Assembly (NCBI RefSeq): GCF_947500605.1
Contig: NZ_CANMSJ010000015.1
Location: 1 to 45,276 of the forward strand
Reading direction: 5' to 3'
Length of the DNA: 45,276 nt
Origin: an uncultured Lacinutrix sp.
GTDB taxonomy: Bacteria > Bacteroidota > Bacteroidia > Flavobacteriales > Flavobacteriaceae
In this document: positions 1-9,120 of the stretch, in pieces
Layout: each line of letters starts with the position of its first letter
How positions within the stretch are numbered: position 1 is the stretch's first letter
Program-made: the position numbers and the translations under genes
The notes under the pieces: model-generated
Seen by the model: the letters and a program-made list of their open reading frames with translations, nothing else
Database searches by the model: none
Told to the model about the DNA's origin: nothing

Positions 1-54
1 ATCAACACCTTTTTTTAATAAATCACTTTCTTTGGTTATTAATTCTATTCTCAT
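1..54 (-). CDS. Start of an unidentified leftward gene (partial)
   Basis: An ATG at 54 opens a leftward frame with no stop up to the window edge; the 18 visible residues begin MRIELITKESDLLKK. A well-formed promoter (TTG, 19 bases, TAAATTTG) sits about 33 bases upstream on the same strand, which is the main reason to believe in it. The product cannot be named from so few residues. It is divergent from the tyrosine recombinase at 171. Confidence 0.5.
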   Translation of the reverse strand, partial: MRIELITKESDLLKKGVD

Positions 55-86
55 TTTCTCTAATTACAGCTAACGTTTATATATAC

Positions 87-116
87 CAAATTTAATGATT
101 TAAGTTTGTAATACAA
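87..116 (-). promoter_or_regulatory. Bacteroidota -33/-7 promoter for the left-edge gene
   Basis: On the minus strand TTG (114-116) is followed after 19 bases by TAAATTTG (87-94), matching the TTG / TAnnTTTG consensus of Bacteroidota primary promoters. It points to the ATG at 54. Confidence 0.6.
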
Positions 117-157
117 GCTAAATGAGGAGAATAACCCAACTTTTGTAAAGGTTTGTA

Positions 158-165
158 TATATTTG
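158..165 (+). promoter_or_regulatory. -7 box of the tyrosine recombinase gene
   Basis: TATATTTG lies five bases before the ATG at 171. No clear -33 TTG is seen at the right spacing. The short distance suggests a leaderless or nearly leaderless mRNA. Confidence 0.5.
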
Positions 166-170
166 CTTTT

Positions 171-1010
171 ATGGCAGATATCCCAACTTTTTTAAATTTT
201 AAAAAGCTATTAGAAATTAAAAGATATAGTGCTAATAGTATTAATACTTATTTAGGGCTTTTAAAATCGTTTCATAAGTACATTGGTGTTGAGGTAAATA
301 TGGCAGATCTTGAAAATAAAGATTTGTTAGCATTTATTATAGAAGCGGTTAAGGAGAAACAATTGGCTTATACAACGCATAAACAACTTTGTGCTGCTCT
401 AAAATTGTTTTACAAAGAAATGTATGGTAGAGAGATCGATTTTTTACCTGTTTATCCAACAATTCGTCCAAAACCATTACCTAAAATTATTTCAACAAAA
501 GATGTAAAAGCTATTTTAGATTGTCATACTAATTTAAAGCATAAAACAATGCTTACAGTTATTTATGCTCTAGGTTTACGAAGTGGTGAGCTAATTAGTA
601 TGAGAATTAATGATATTGATGGAGATAGAAATCAAATACATATTCGTTCTGGAAAAGGAAATAAAGATAGAGTAATACCATTGCCAGAATCTTTAAAAGT
701 GATTTTAAGAGTATATTATTTAGAGTATAAACCTAAAACATATTTGTTTTGTGGGCAAAAAGGAAAGCAATACTCGCAAGAAAGTTTAAGAAAAGTTTTT
801 AAAACGGCTTTAATTAAATCTAAGGTTAATAAAAGTATTACACTTCATGGCTTACGACATGCGTATGCAACGCATTTAATGGATAGAGGTACAGATGTAA
901 GAATAATAAAAGAGTTATTAGGGCATAGCTCAATAAAAACCACTCTTATTTACACTCATGTAACTAATAAAACTTTAGAAAACGTACCAAGTCCTTTAGA
1001 TTTTTTATAA
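171..1010 (+). CDS. Tyrosine recombinase / integrase, XerC/D-like, short form
   Basis: A 279-residue DNA strand-exchange enzyme. The N-terminal SAM-like core-binding domain (about 1-95) is followed by a catalytic domain with all expected residues: R137 in GLRSGEL, a beta-hairpin lysine near 162-165 (GKGNK), H226 and R229 in HGLRHAYATHL, H252 in LLGH and the nucleophile Y261. The ATG at 171 is preferred over an in-frame TTG at 153, because the TTG lies just before the -7 box. It ends four bases from the convergent TonB receptor. No att sites, phage or transposon genes are nearby, so a resident Xer-like recombinase is more likely than an element integrase. It is shorter than the XerD at 9121 and only distantly similar to it. 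Confidence 0.85.
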   Translation: MADIPTFLNFKKLLEIKRYSANSINTYLGLLKSFHKYIGVEVNMADLENKDLLAFIIEAVKEKQLAYTTHKQLCAALKLFYKEMYGREIDFLPVYPTIRPKPLPKIISTKDVKAILDCHTNLKHKTMLTVIYALGLRSGELISMRINDIDGDRNQIHIRSGKGNKDRVIPLPESLKVILRVYYLEYKPKTYLFCGQKGKQYSQESLRKVFKTALIKSKVNKSITLHGLRHAYATHLMDRGTDVRIIKELLGHSSIKTTLIYTHVTNKTLENVPSPLDFL

Positions 1011-1014
1011 CGTT

Positions 1015-3477
1015 TTAAAAACGCATTGTAGTTCTAATATTAAATACTCTTGGTGTTAAATAATTAGGAATTGCATATTGTCTTTTGCTATACACATCGC
1101 GAACCCAAGTATTGGTAATCGAGTTTTGTACATCGAAAACATTAAAGATTTCGAAACCGAAAGAAAGATCTTTAAAAGGTTTTTTCCAACCGCTTTTAAA
1201 TTGCTTTTTAGCATCTACAATTACAAACTGAAAACCTATATCTGCACGTTTGTAATCTGGTAATCTACTCTGGTACTGGTATTTGTCGGCATAACTTGGC
1301 GAACCACCTGGTAATCCTGTATTATAAACTAAGTTTAAATACATTTTAAAGTTTGGTAAATTAGGCACGTAATCTTGAAAAAGAGCTGCGAATTTTAAAC
1401 GTTGGTCTGTTGGCCTTGCAATATCTCCTCTGTTATTAATATTTTCTTCGGTTTTAAGGTAACCAAAACTAAACCAACTTTCTGTTCCAGGAACAAACTC
1501 ACCATTTAATCGCATATCTAATCCGTAGGCATACGCAGTTGCATTGTTTTCTGCAGCATAACGAATGCGAACGTTTTCTACGGTGTATGGGTTTACATCG
1601 GTAAGGTTTTTATAATATAACTCTGTGGTTAGTTTAAAAGGTCTGTCGTTCATTTTAAAACTATAGTCGTTACCTAATACAAAGTGAACCGATTTTTGCG
1701 CTTTTACATTAGGTTGTACAGTTCCGCTAGCATCTCGTAATTCTCTGTAAAATGGAGGTTGATAATATAAACCACCACTAACTCGAAATAACATATCGTT
1801 TTTCCAGTCTGGTTTAATAGCAAACTGCGCTCTTGGGCTAATTACTATTTGGTTGTCTCCAGTTATATTGGCATCTTTTACTTGCCAGTTATGAGCACGA
1901 ACACCTGCATTGTACCAAACATCGGCATCGCCTAAAGTAGAACGTTTACTCCATTGTAAATAGGCTTGAATTCTATTAATTTGAGTATTATTTCTTGCTT
2001 GTACGTTTTGAAATGCCGTGATAGGAAATGTATCTGGCTCGTATGGTTCTTGGTTAAAACCTCCAGAAGCTGGTGGGTTTATAGAGAAACCTGCCGAGTC
2101 TATAACTTCCCATTCTATTAAACGATCTCGAATATCTTCTTTTGTATATTTTACAGACCATTTAATTTCGTTACCTTCAATATCTGCTGTTCCTTTATGT
2201 TCTACAGTTGTTATTAATGCGTCTAAATCGTTACGTCCATGATTTAATTGACCACCAATACCTTCAGAAAATTCGACTTCTCCTAAATCTTCATCTCCAA
2301 TATTACTGTTTACTTCTCCTAAACGGTATTGTGCTAAAATATCGAAATGTTCTTCTTCTGTAGTATGATAGGTTGAAGCAACTAAGGCTAAATTTACATT
2401 ATCATTTAATTCGTAATTAGCTTGTAAAGCACCAAAAAGAGTCTGGTAGCTATCGCGCTCTTGTCCTTCGTAAAATACTAATAAGGCTAACGGATTGTCT
2501 AACGTTCCAAAATTGGTTTGTCTGGTTTGTGGTTCGTAATTATATTTATTAAGCGAAGCGTTTCCTAAAAAACTCAGTTCTAATTTATCTGTAAAGCGAT
2601 ACGTTAAATAGGTTTGTACATCTGCAAAAATAGGGTTGTAGTTGGTTTCGGTTTCTTTTGCTTGTACTAAAAGCGAATTGTCTCTGTAACGTAAACCTGT
2701 AATGCTTGTAAATTTAGAATCTTTACTAGCTGTTTCTACGGCAACACTTCCGCCAAGTAAACTTAAATCTGCAGCGACAGCAAAATCTTTAGGTTTCTTA
2801 TAGGTAATGTCTAAAACCGAAGATAATTTATCGCCATACCTTGCTTGAAAACCTCCTGCAGAGAAATCTACATTTTCTACTAAATCGCTATTTATAAAAC
2901 TTAAACCTTCTTGTTGTCCAGAACGTACTAGAAATGGTCTGTAAACTTCAATACCATTTACGTAAACAAGGTTCTCGTCAAAATTTCCACCACGTACAGA
3001 GTATTGTGTACTTAATTCGTTGTTTCCACTTACTCCTGGTAATGTTTTTAGTAAATTTTCTACACCGGCTTGTGCTCCTGGAATTTTAATTAATGTTTCT
3101 GGAGCGATGTTTATAATACCTTGTACGTCTTTTCGTTTTCTTCCGTTAATAACAATAGTTTCAATTTGATCGACATCTGTTTTTAAAAGAGGATTAAACT
3201 CGAAAATCTCACCATTTTTTAAGTTAACAGTAACAGTTACGTTTTTATGCGATACATGCGAATACACTAAAGTAACATCTGTATTTGCTTTAACTGTAAT
3301 TTCGTAAAAACCATTAGCGTTAGTGGTAGTACCCGAAGATTCTGTTTTAATATTTACAGCTTGAAGCGGAAAATTACCTTCGTCTAAAATAACTCCATTT
3401 ATAGTTGCAGTTTGCGCTAATGCGTAGAGTGGAAGCAGTAATGTTAATAGTTTAAGAAAATTAGTTTTTGTAATCAA
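1015..3477 (-). CDS. TonB-dependent receptor with carboxypeptidase-regulatory-like domain
   Basis: An 820-residue outer membrane receptor for TonB-driven uptake; the substrate is unknown. A signal peptide ends near YALAQ (about 22). A CarboxypepD_reg-like beta-sandwich (about 24-105; NGVILDEGNFPLQAVNI) precedes the plug (about 120-225; LLKTLPGVSGNNE, QYSVRGGNFDENLVYVNG) and a 22-strand barrel ending in aromatic RTTMRF. The only available start is TTG at 3477; the next Met is far downstream. It follows the M23 peptidase gene by 18 bases and is probably cotranscribed with it. No SusD-like partner is present, so it is not a standard polysaccharide-utilisation pair. Confidence 0.9.
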   Translation of the reverse strand: MITKTNFLKLLTLLLPLYALAQTATINGVILDEGNFPLQAVNIKTESSGTTTNANGFYEITVKANTDVTLVYSHVSHKNVTVTVNLKNGEIFEFNPLLKTDVDQIETIVINGRKRKDVQGIINIAPETLIKIPGAQAGVENLLKTLPGVSGNNELSTQYSVRGGNFDENLVYVNGIEVYRPFLVRSGQQEGLSFINSDLVENVDFSAGGFQARYGDKLSSVLDITYKKPKDFAVAADLSLLGGSVAVETASKDSKFTSITGLRYRDNSLLVQAKETETNYNPIFADVQTYLTYRFTDKLELSFLGNASLNKYNYEPQTRQTNFGTLDNPLALLVFYEGQERDSYQTLFGALQANYELNDNVNLALVASTYHTTEEEHFDILAQYRLGEVNSNIGDEDLGEVEFSEGIGGQLNHGRNDLDALITTVEHKGTADIEGNEIKWSVKYTKEDIRDRLIEWEVIDSAGFSINPPASGGFNQEPYEPDTFPITAFQNVQARNNTQINRIQAYLQWSKRSTLGDADVWYNAGVRAHNWQVKDANITGDNQIVISPRAQFAIKPDWKNDMLFRVSGGLYYQPPFYRELRDASGTVQPNVKAQKSVHFVLGNDYSFKMNDRPFKLTTELYYKNLTDVNPYTVENVRIRYAAENNATAYAYGLDMRLNGEFVPGTESWFSFGYLKTEENINNRGDIARPTDQRLKFAALFQDYVPNLPNFKMYLNLVYNTGLPGGSPSYADKYQYQSRLPDYKRADIGFQFVIVDAKKQFKSGWKKPFKDLSFGFEIFNVFDVQNSITNTWVRDVYSKRQYAIPNYLTPRVFNIRTTMRF

Positions 3478-3495
3478 GGTCTTTATTTTTGTGTA

Positions 3496-5181
3496 TTATT
3501 TCCTAAAAAAAGTAGTTTCAAAAGTAGTACTATTTCCTACGTTATCTGTAACAATTACTTTTAATTTATTCTTAGTTTCTATTGTAACAGCATCGTTAAA
3601 ATCGTAAGTTAAAATTTTATTCTTGTAATTGTATTCCATTAAAACCCACTGGCCGTTTATAGTTGCTCTATAATTAGAAATACCAGTGCCTTTATCGTTA
3701 ATTTTTACTTTTAAATAACGGTATTTACTTAGCCAGCTTCCGTCTTTAAAATTTACTGCTTTAATAGTAGGTGCAACTGTGTCTCTTGCTAAAACGTAGG
3801 TTCCTAAATCTTTAGTATATGTGCTAAGTGTATTTCCTTTTCTTTTTGTAGTAGAGTAGCTTGGCCAATTATTCCAACCTATTAACTCGGCTATGTAAAG
3901 TTGTTTTAAATCTTCTTCTTTAAAATTACTAATATCGTAAGATATGGTAAAGCTTTTCTTTACAGGTAAAACCGGTTTATGTAGTGTAAGTGTATCGTTT
4001 TTAACACTAAAGTCGATGAAAAAACTATCGTAAAAGGTGTCTTTATAAAAACTAACCTTAAAATTGTCTTGTTCTAATTCTGCTTCTAGGTCGTGTTGTA
4101 TATAATGTTGTGTGGTTACTTTTTCTTCAACATCGTCTGGAAGCTTTACATCGCCTTTAAGTGTAATGTCTAAATTAGTTTCGTTACCTTTAAAGTCACT
4201 AATTTTTGCTTTGTAAACTGAAGCAGTACTATCGTAAATAGTAATATAACCGCTATCAATAATATTATCGTATAAACTTAACGGATTGTTTTCTTCTTTA
4301 AATAATTTTTGAAGTTTTTGCTTTTTATCTTTATAGTGAGAATAATCTATTAAGCGATTTAAATGTTTTGTTTCTTCAAATGAAAAACGTTTAAAATCTA
4401 TTTCAAAATTCTGAATACCATTAAAGTAAGTAGAAATATTATAAACGCCATTTTTATTGGCTGCCAAATCTTGTCTGTCTATTGTTTCTACGGCAAAACC
4501 TATGGTTCCAAAGGCTTTTAAATCTTCAATTTTATAATCACCATTTTTTTGAGGGATTACACGTAGCTTTTGTTTTTTATTCGATCCATTAACATGAGAG
4601 GTTGGACCAACAGGATAAGCATACACGTTAGAAATTGTTGGTTTCGTAGTATCTTTAACGTCTACACCAAAAAGCATTGGGTTAATTGGTCTTTCGTCAT
4701 TATCACGAATTTCGAAATGCAAATGCGGACCAGAAGAACTACCAGTATTTCCAGAATAAGCAATTAATTCGCTTTTGGTAATTTTTAATTCTTCAGGCGT
4801 TGGAAAAACTTCAACTTCAAAAGATTCTTTTTCGTATTGTTTCGCTTTAATATAGTCTTCAATTTTAGGACTAAACTTTTGTAAATGCGCATAAACACTA
4901 GTGTAACCATTAGGATGTGTAACGTATAAGGCTTTTCCGTAGCCAAAGTGAGCAATTTTTATTCTGCTAACATAGCCGTCTGCAATGCCATAAACTTTTA
5001 GGCCTTCAATTTGCTTGGTTTTAATATCTAAACCAGAGTGGAAGTGGTTAGAGCGTAACTCGGCAAAAGTGCCAGCTAAAACAATATTAATATCTAAAGG
5101 AGATCTAAAATAGTCCTGCGGATATTGATTTTGTGATAAAACAGAATAGCTAAGCAGGAAAAACAAAAGGAATTTACGCAT
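3496..5181 (-). CDS. M23 family metallopeptidase (LytM/peptidoglycan endopeptidase type)
   Basis: A 561-residue exported protein. After a signal peptide (MRKFLLFFLLSYSVLS) the M23 zinc site is complete: H48 and D52 in FHSGLD, and H153/H155 in GPHLHFEIRD. The catalytic domain is thus at the N-terminus (about 25-175), interrupted by an insert near 105-135. The long C-terminal part (about 180-561) is beta-rich and looks Ig- or fibronectin-like (TISNVYAYP, DKGTGISNYRATING). Family members cut peptide cross-links in peptidoglycan; the exact substrate here is not shown. Start ATG at 5181. It is first in a leftward pair with the TonB receptor. Confidence 0.88.
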   Translation of the reverse strand: MRKFLLFFLLSYSVLSQNQYPQDYFRSPLDINIVLAGTFAELRSNHFHSGLDIKTKQIEGLKVYGIADGYVSRIKIAHFGYGKALYVTHPNGYTSVYAHLQKFSPKIEDYIKAKQYEKESFEVEVFPTPEELKITKSELIAYSGNTGSSSGPHLHFEIRDNDERPINPMLFGVDVKDTTKPTISNVYAYPVGPTSHVNGSNKKQKLRVIPQKNGDYKIEDLKAFGTIGFAVETIDRQDLAANKNGVYNISTYFNGIQNFEIDFKRFSFEETKHLNRLIDYSHYKDKKQKLQKLFKEENNPLSLYDNIIDSGYITIYDSTASVYKAKISDFKGNETNLDITLKGDVKLPDDVEEKVTTQHYIQHDLEAELEQDNFKVSFYKDTFYDSFFIDFSVKNDTLTLHKPVLPVKKSFTISYDISNFKEEDLKQLYIAELIGWNNWPSYSTTKRKGNTLSTYTKDLGTYVLARDTVAPTIKAVNFKDGSWLSKYRYLKVKINDKGTGISNYRATINGQWVLMEYNYKNKILTYDFNDAVTIETKNKLKVIVTDNVGNSTTFETTFFRK

Positions 5182-5344
5182 ATGTAATTTTTATATCGGT
5201 TTTTTGATACAGTTGCTAAAATATGCAATTGATTATTAATAGCAAAGACAAATTGAAAGACCAAGCCATAGTATTGATTTTTTGTTGTTTAAATACTAAT
5301 AATTTGTTTTCCTAATTATTATTTAAAATTTTATGAAAAAACAA

Positions 5345-5375
5345 TTGTTAAATAGGTTATGTTCTGTTAACTTTG
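5345..5375 (+). promoter_or_regulatory. -33/-7 promoter for the coiled-coil gene and zapA
   Basis: TTG at 5345-5347 and TAACTTTG at 5368-5375 are 20 bases apart, a near-ideal Bacteroidota promoter, 25 bases before the ATG at 5400. Confidence 0.65.
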
Positions 5376-5399
5376 TAAGATAAGTATTGATATTTGTAG

Positions 5400-5690
5400 A
5401 TGAGTAGTATAGAAGGTATTGTAGATGCTTTAGAGAAAAAAATAAGCCAAGTCTTGAAGACCCAAGGTGTTTTAAAGGAAGCTAATTTAAAATTATCTCA
5501 AGAAGAAACGCAATATCGTAGTACCATAAAAAACCAAGAATTAGAAATTAAAGCTTGGAAAGAAAAGTACGAAACACTTAAAATGGCCAATACAATACTT
5601 GGCAGTGATGAAGATAAACGAGAAACAAAACTCAAAATAAACACATTAATTAGAGAAATAGATCATTGTATTGGTCAACTCTCAGAATAA
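5400..5690 (+). CDS. Small coiled-coil protein upstream of zapA
   Basis: A 96-residue cytoplasmic protein with no signal peptide or membrane segment. Almost the whole chain is predicted helix rich in K, E and L with heptad-like spacing (VDALEKKISQVLKTQ, ELEIKAWKEKYETLK), then a short C-terminal helix. Such small coiled-coil proteins are conserved directly upstream of zapA in flavobacteria; a ZapB-like partner of the division ring is a reasonable inference from position and shape, but no sequence motif proves it. The gap to zapA is only 16 bases, so the two are an operon driven by the promoter at 5345. Confidence 0.8.
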   Translation: MSSIEGIVDALEKKISQVLKTQGVLKEANLKLSQEETQYRSTIKNQELEIKAWKEKYETLKMANTILGSDEDKRETKLKINTLIREIDHCIGQLSE

Positions 5691-5706
5691 TGTAACATAG
5701 CAACTT

Positions 5707-6000
5707 ATGGCAGAAATGCTTAAAATAAAGCTTTCGATAGCAAATAGAGTATATCCTTTAACAATTCCACCAAGTCAGGAAGAAGGATTACGAAAAGCAG
5801 CTAAGAATATAGAAGCTATGATAAAACAGTTTGAGCAAAGTTATTCTGTTAGAGATAAACAAGATGTTTTAGCCATGTGTGCATTACAATTTGCATCTCA
5901 AGTAGAACAGAAAAATTTAGATAAAGAACATGTAAACGAACACGTGGAAGAGAAGTTAAACGCTTTAAACCAAATGTTAGATTTGCATTTAAGTTCATAA
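5707..6000 (+). CDS. zapA: Cell division protein ZapA
   Basis: A 97-residue protein of the usual ZapA length. The N-terminal globular domain (KIKLSIANRVYPLTIPPSQEE) and the following helices (LRKAAKNIEAMIKQF, then QDVLAMCALQFASQ) match the family pattern. ZapA binds FtsZ filaments and helps bundle them at the division septum in the cytoplasm. It is second in a two-gene operon, and a 6S-like RNA follows 20-30 bases after its stop, the same neighbour relation (zapA then ssrS) that is known in gammaproteobacteria. Confidence 0.9.
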   Translation: MAEMLKIKLSIANRVYPLTIPPSQEEGLRKAAKNIEAMIKQFEQSYSVRDKQDVLAMCALQFASQVEQKNLDKEHVNEHVEEKLNALNQMLDLHLSS

Positions 6001-6019
6001 CGTTCTTATAAATAAAACT

Positions 6020-6228
6020 AGGTTACTGCCTACATTAATTATTTTTTTGATAAACTCAACAGTTAATTCTTTATAAAGGGTGAGTTTAAGTTGTAAAAGC
6101 GTGCTGCTAATAGCGTATTGCTGAATTTATTTTCAGTATCTATTTGGGCAGATACTTGATCAGCTTGTTAACCCTAAACGTGTATTTAAGGAGTTTATAC
6201 AAAACCAAAATTAGTGTAGGCTTTTTTT
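6020..6228 (+). ncRNA. ssrS: 6S-like RNA (flavobacterial type) with intrinsic terminator
   Basis: No reading frame fills this gap, but it folds as one long rod. The ends pair over 13 base pairs with one G-U: GCCTACATTAATT (6028-6040) with AATTAGTGTAGGC (6209-6221), followed by seven T. Inside, TAAACTC (6051-6057) can pair with GAGTTTA at 6191-6197 or with a second copy at 6082-6088. The tip holds GCTGA/TCAGC (6120-6124, 6160-6164) around AGTATCT/AGATACT (6135-6141, 6150-6156). A closing stem, a central unpaired region and a tip hairpin are the 6S plan: an RNA that mimics an open promoter and binds sigma-loaded RNA polymerase. Position after zapA supports it. The 5' end is a guess. Confidence 0.7.
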
Positions 6229-6248
6229 ATACAATTAAACTAACTAAA

Positions 6249-7823
6249 ATGGATCAAACAATTATACTTAGTATAGCAGGCGTAGCAATTGGCGCTATTA
6301 TTGGCTTTGCTATTGCTAAAATGATGGAGAGAAGTAATGCTTCTAAACTTATTAAAAACGCTAAAAAGTCGGCATCAAGTATCTTGAGAGAAGCAAAAAG
6401 CGAAGGAGAGAGCATTAAAAAAGACAAAATACTTCAAGCTAAAGAAAAATTTATCGAGCTTAAGTCTGAGCACGAAAAAGTAATTTCTTCAAGAGAAAAG
6501 AAAATGGCTGAAGCCGAAAAACGCACTCGTGATAAAGAGTCTCAGGTATCTAGCGAACTTGCTAAATCTAAGAAACTTAATACCGAAGTTGAAGCTAAAC
6601 AGAAGGATTATAACTATCGCCTAGAAATTATAGACAAAAAACAAGAAGAGGTAGATAGATTACATAAAAGCCAAATAGAGCAATTAGAGGTTATTTCTAG
6701 TTTATCTGCAGAGGATGCAAAAACACAACTTGTAGAGTCTTTAAGAGGTGAAGCTAAGATTGAGTCTATGGCTTACGTTCAAGGCAAAATGGAAGAAGCG
6801 AAACTTACCGCTCAACAAGATGCTAAGAAAATAATAATTAATACCATACAACGTATTGGTACAGAAGAAGCAGTAGATAACTGTGTATCTGTATTTAATA
6901 TTGAGAACGACGATGTTAAAGGTCGTATTATTGGTAGAGAAGGTAGAAATATTAGAGCTATTGAAGCTGCAACTGGTGTAGAAATTATTGTAGATGATAC
7001 TCCTGAAGCAATTATTTTATCTTGTTTCGATTCTGTAAGACGTGAAATAGCACGTTTATCTTTACACAAGTTAGTTACAGATGGAAGAATACATCCTGCG
7101 AGAATTGAAGAGGTTGTTAAGAAAACTCAAAAACAAATAGAACAAGAAATTATAGAGGTAGGTAAGCGTACTGTTATCGATTTAGGAATTCATGGTTTAA
7201 ATCCAGAATTAATAAAAATGGTAGGACGTATGAAATACCGTTCGTCTTACGGGCAAAACCTATTACAACACTCGCGTGAAGTCGCTAAGCTTTGTGGTAT
7301 TATGGCTGCTGAGTTAGGTTTAAACCCTAAACTGGCAAAAAGAGCAGGATTATTACACGATATAGGTAAGGTGCCAGATGCAGAAGCAGATATGGAAACA
7401 CCTCACGCTATTTTAGGTATGCAATGGGCAGAGAAATTTGGTGAAAAACCAGAAGTTTGTAATGCTATTGGTGCTCACCACGACGAGGTAGAGATGACTT
7501 CTTTATTATCTCCAATTATTCAAGTTTGTGATGCTATATCAGGAGCAAGACCAGGAGCAAGACGTCAAGTTTTAGATAGTTATATCCAACGTTTAAAAGA
7601 TTTAGAAGATATTGCCTTTGGTTTCCAAGGTGTAAAGAAAGCATACGCTATTCAAGCCGGTAGAGAATTACGTGTTATTGTAGAAAGCGAAAGAGTAAAC
7701 GATCAAAACGCAGCAGATTTATCGTTTAATATCTCGCAAAAAATACAAACAGACATGACTTATCCTGGACAAGTTAAAGTAACTGTAATTAGAGAAACAA
7801 GAGCAGTTAATATTGCAAAATAA
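6249..7823 (+). CDS. rny: Ribonuclease Y
   Basis: A 524-residue membrane-anchored endoribonuclease that starts decay of many mRNAs. The order is: an N-terminal membrane helix (about 3-25, [16 protein letters not shown]), a long coiled coil (about 30-200), a KH RNA-binding domain with [10 protein letters not shown] (225-234), and an HD domain whose metal ligands H370 and D371 are in LLHDIGK. The start is the ATG at 6249; a longer in-frame start at 6144 would lie inside the 6S-like RNA and is rejected. The leader after the RNA's terminator is only 20 bases, so expression may depend on read-through. A perfect hairpin terminator follows. Confidence 0.95.
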   Translation: MDQTIILSIAGVAIGAIIGFAIAKMMERSNASKLIKNAKKSASSILREAKSEGESIKKDKILQAKEKFIELKSEHEKVISSREKKMAEAEKRTRDKESQVSSELAKSKKLNTEVEAKQKDYNYRLEIIDKKQEEVDRLHKSQIEQLEVISSLSAEDAKTQLVESLRGEAKIESMAYVQGKMEEAKLTAQQDAKKIIINTIQRIGTEEAVDNCVSVFNIENDDVKGRIIGREGRNIRAIEAATGVEIIVDDTPEAIILSCFDSVRREIARLSLHKLVTDGRIHPARIEEVVKKTQKQIEQEIIEVGKRTVIDLGIHGLNPELIKMVGRMKYRSSYGQNLLQHSREVAKLCGIMAAELGLNPKLAKRAGLLHDIGKVPDAEADMETPHAILGMQWAEKFGEKPEVCNAIGAHHDEVEMTSLLSPIIQVCDAISGARPGARRQVLDSYIQRLKDLEDIAFGFQGVKKAYAIQAGRELRVIVESERVNDQNAADLSFNISQKIQTDMTYPGQVKVTVIRETRAVNIAK

Positions 7824-7849
7824 AAAGTACAATTGTATTTATATAAAAG

Positions 7850-7877
7850 CCCAATTAGTTTTCTAATTGGGTTTTTT
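7850..7877. terminator. Bidirectional terminator between rny and the histidine kinase
   Basis: CCCAATTAG, TTTT, CTAATTGGG then six T. The A-run on the other side makes it work both ways. The kinase stop codon (TAG) lies in the right arm of the stem. Confidence 0.85.
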
Positions 7878-8981
7878 ATTTGGAATAATAATATTAAATA
7901 TTGTTCCTACATTAACCTCACTATTAACTGTAATTTTCCCTCCAAAGGCTTCGATTTGATTTTTTGTTAAATACAAGCCTACACCTTCGGCATCCTTATT
8001 ATTATGGAACGTTCTATAAAGGCCAAAGATATCTTTGCCAAATTTGGCTAAATCAATACCAATACCATTATCCTGAATAGAAATAACTAATTTAGATTTA
8101 ACTATTTTAGAACTTATTGTAACTACAGGATCTCTTTCTGGGTGTTTATACTTAATAGCGTTAGAAATAAGATTTTGAATGATACTCTCTAAATAGGCAG
8201 AGTTATAATATAAAAATAAACTAGGATCGACTTTATTATAAATAACAGTATTACTCTCTACTATAATAAGATCTAATACCTTAAGTGTTTCTTCTATAAA
8301 ATGACTAATATACAGTTGTTCTAAATTGGTGTTCTTTTTAGATTGTACAGAGACTATTTCGTTTAAGTTTTGAATAGTTCTATCTAAGCAGCTAGAGACT
8401 TCTTTTAAATGGCCAATAAGTTCCTCTTTTTCCTTTATGCTTTCTGCTTCATCGTAAAACTCTAATAGGCTTTCAAAATTACCAGAATATTGCCTTAAGT
8501 TATGGGTTACAATGTGTGCGAAATTTTTAAGTTTGTTATTTTGTTTTGTTGCAATAGTAAGCGCATTGTGGACTTTAACTTCGTTTTTTTGTTGCTCTGT
8601 TATATCTGTATGCGTGCCTATAAAATGAATGTAACCATCTGTTACATGATCGTTAACAATTTGACCTTTGTCTAAAATCCATTTATAAGTTCCATTTTTA
8701 CATAATATTCTATGTTTATTAATGTAAAAAACTGTTTTTCCATTAATATGGTTTCTAAAATCTTTTTTATACTCTTTTTTATCTTCTGGATGCACTCTAC
8801 TATTCCAATCTTCAATATCATCACCAAAGGTATCATCGTCTTCAAAACCAATAATAGCTTTAGACGATTTAGAAAAGAAGACCTTATTCTTTTTTTCATT
8901 AAAATCCCAAACACCAATTTTCGATATTTCTAGGGCGGTTTGAAACTTTTTAAGGTTAGATTGTGGATTGTTTGAGTTCAT
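7863..8981 (-). CDS. PAS-domain sensor histidine kinase, soluble, orphan
   Basis: A 372-residue kinase with no membrane segment, so it should sense a cytoplasmic signal. A PAS domain with its PAC tail (about 12-132; GVWDFNEKKNKVFFS, KNGTYKWILDKGQ, GTHTDITEQ) leads to a dimerisation helix pair with phospho-acceptor H160 in THNLRQ. The ATPase domain has N274 in NLISNAIKYKHP, the G1 box DNGIGID (304-310) and G2 GVGLYLTK (333-340). THNLR in place of the common SHDL(R/Q) is a variant frequent in Bacteroidota. No response regulator is next to it, so its partner must be elsewhere. A PAS domain alone does not tell the ligand. Confidence 0.88.
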   Translation of the reverse strand: MNSNNPQSNLKKFQTALEISKIGVWDFNEKKNKVFFSKSSKAIIGFEDDDTFGDDIEDWNSRVHPEDKKEYKKDFRNHINGKTVFYINKHRILCKNGTYKWILDKGQIVNDHVTDGYIHFIGTHTDITEQQKNEVKVHNALTIATKQNNKLKNFAHIVTHNLRQYSGNFESLLEFYDEAESIKEKEELIGHLKEVSSCLDRTIQNLNEIVSVQSKKNTNLEQLYISHFIEETLKVLDLIIVESNTVIYNKVDPSLFLYYNSAYLESIIQNLISNAIKYKHPERDPVVTISSKIVKSKLVISIQDNGIGIDLAKFGKDIFGLYRTFHNNKDAEGVGLYLTKNQIEAFGGKITVNSEVNVGTIFNIIIPNKKPN

Positions 8982-9120
8982 AAAATAAATCGCGTTAGTT
9001 TATAGCATTGTAAAACGTGCTACAATTTAATTTTAAGGGATTAAATTATTTTATAAATGTGATATACTCAAATATATAGAAAAATCCTTACAATTCCATT
9101 TTTCAACTTAAAATGTTAAT

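Noticed and set aside
171-1010. The tyrosine recombinase as marker of a mobile island
   Set aside because: No tRNA, direct repeats, relaxase or phage genes are near it, and the flanking genes are ordinary chromosomal ones.
1078-2242. Rightward frames of 61 and 74 codons over the TonB receptor
   Set aside because: Antisense shadows of a well-supported receptor gene.
6144-6248. N-terminal extension of rny by 35 residues
   Set aside because: It lies inside the 6S-like RNA and its terminator, has no family counterpart, and the ATG at 6249 starts directly with the expected membrane helix.
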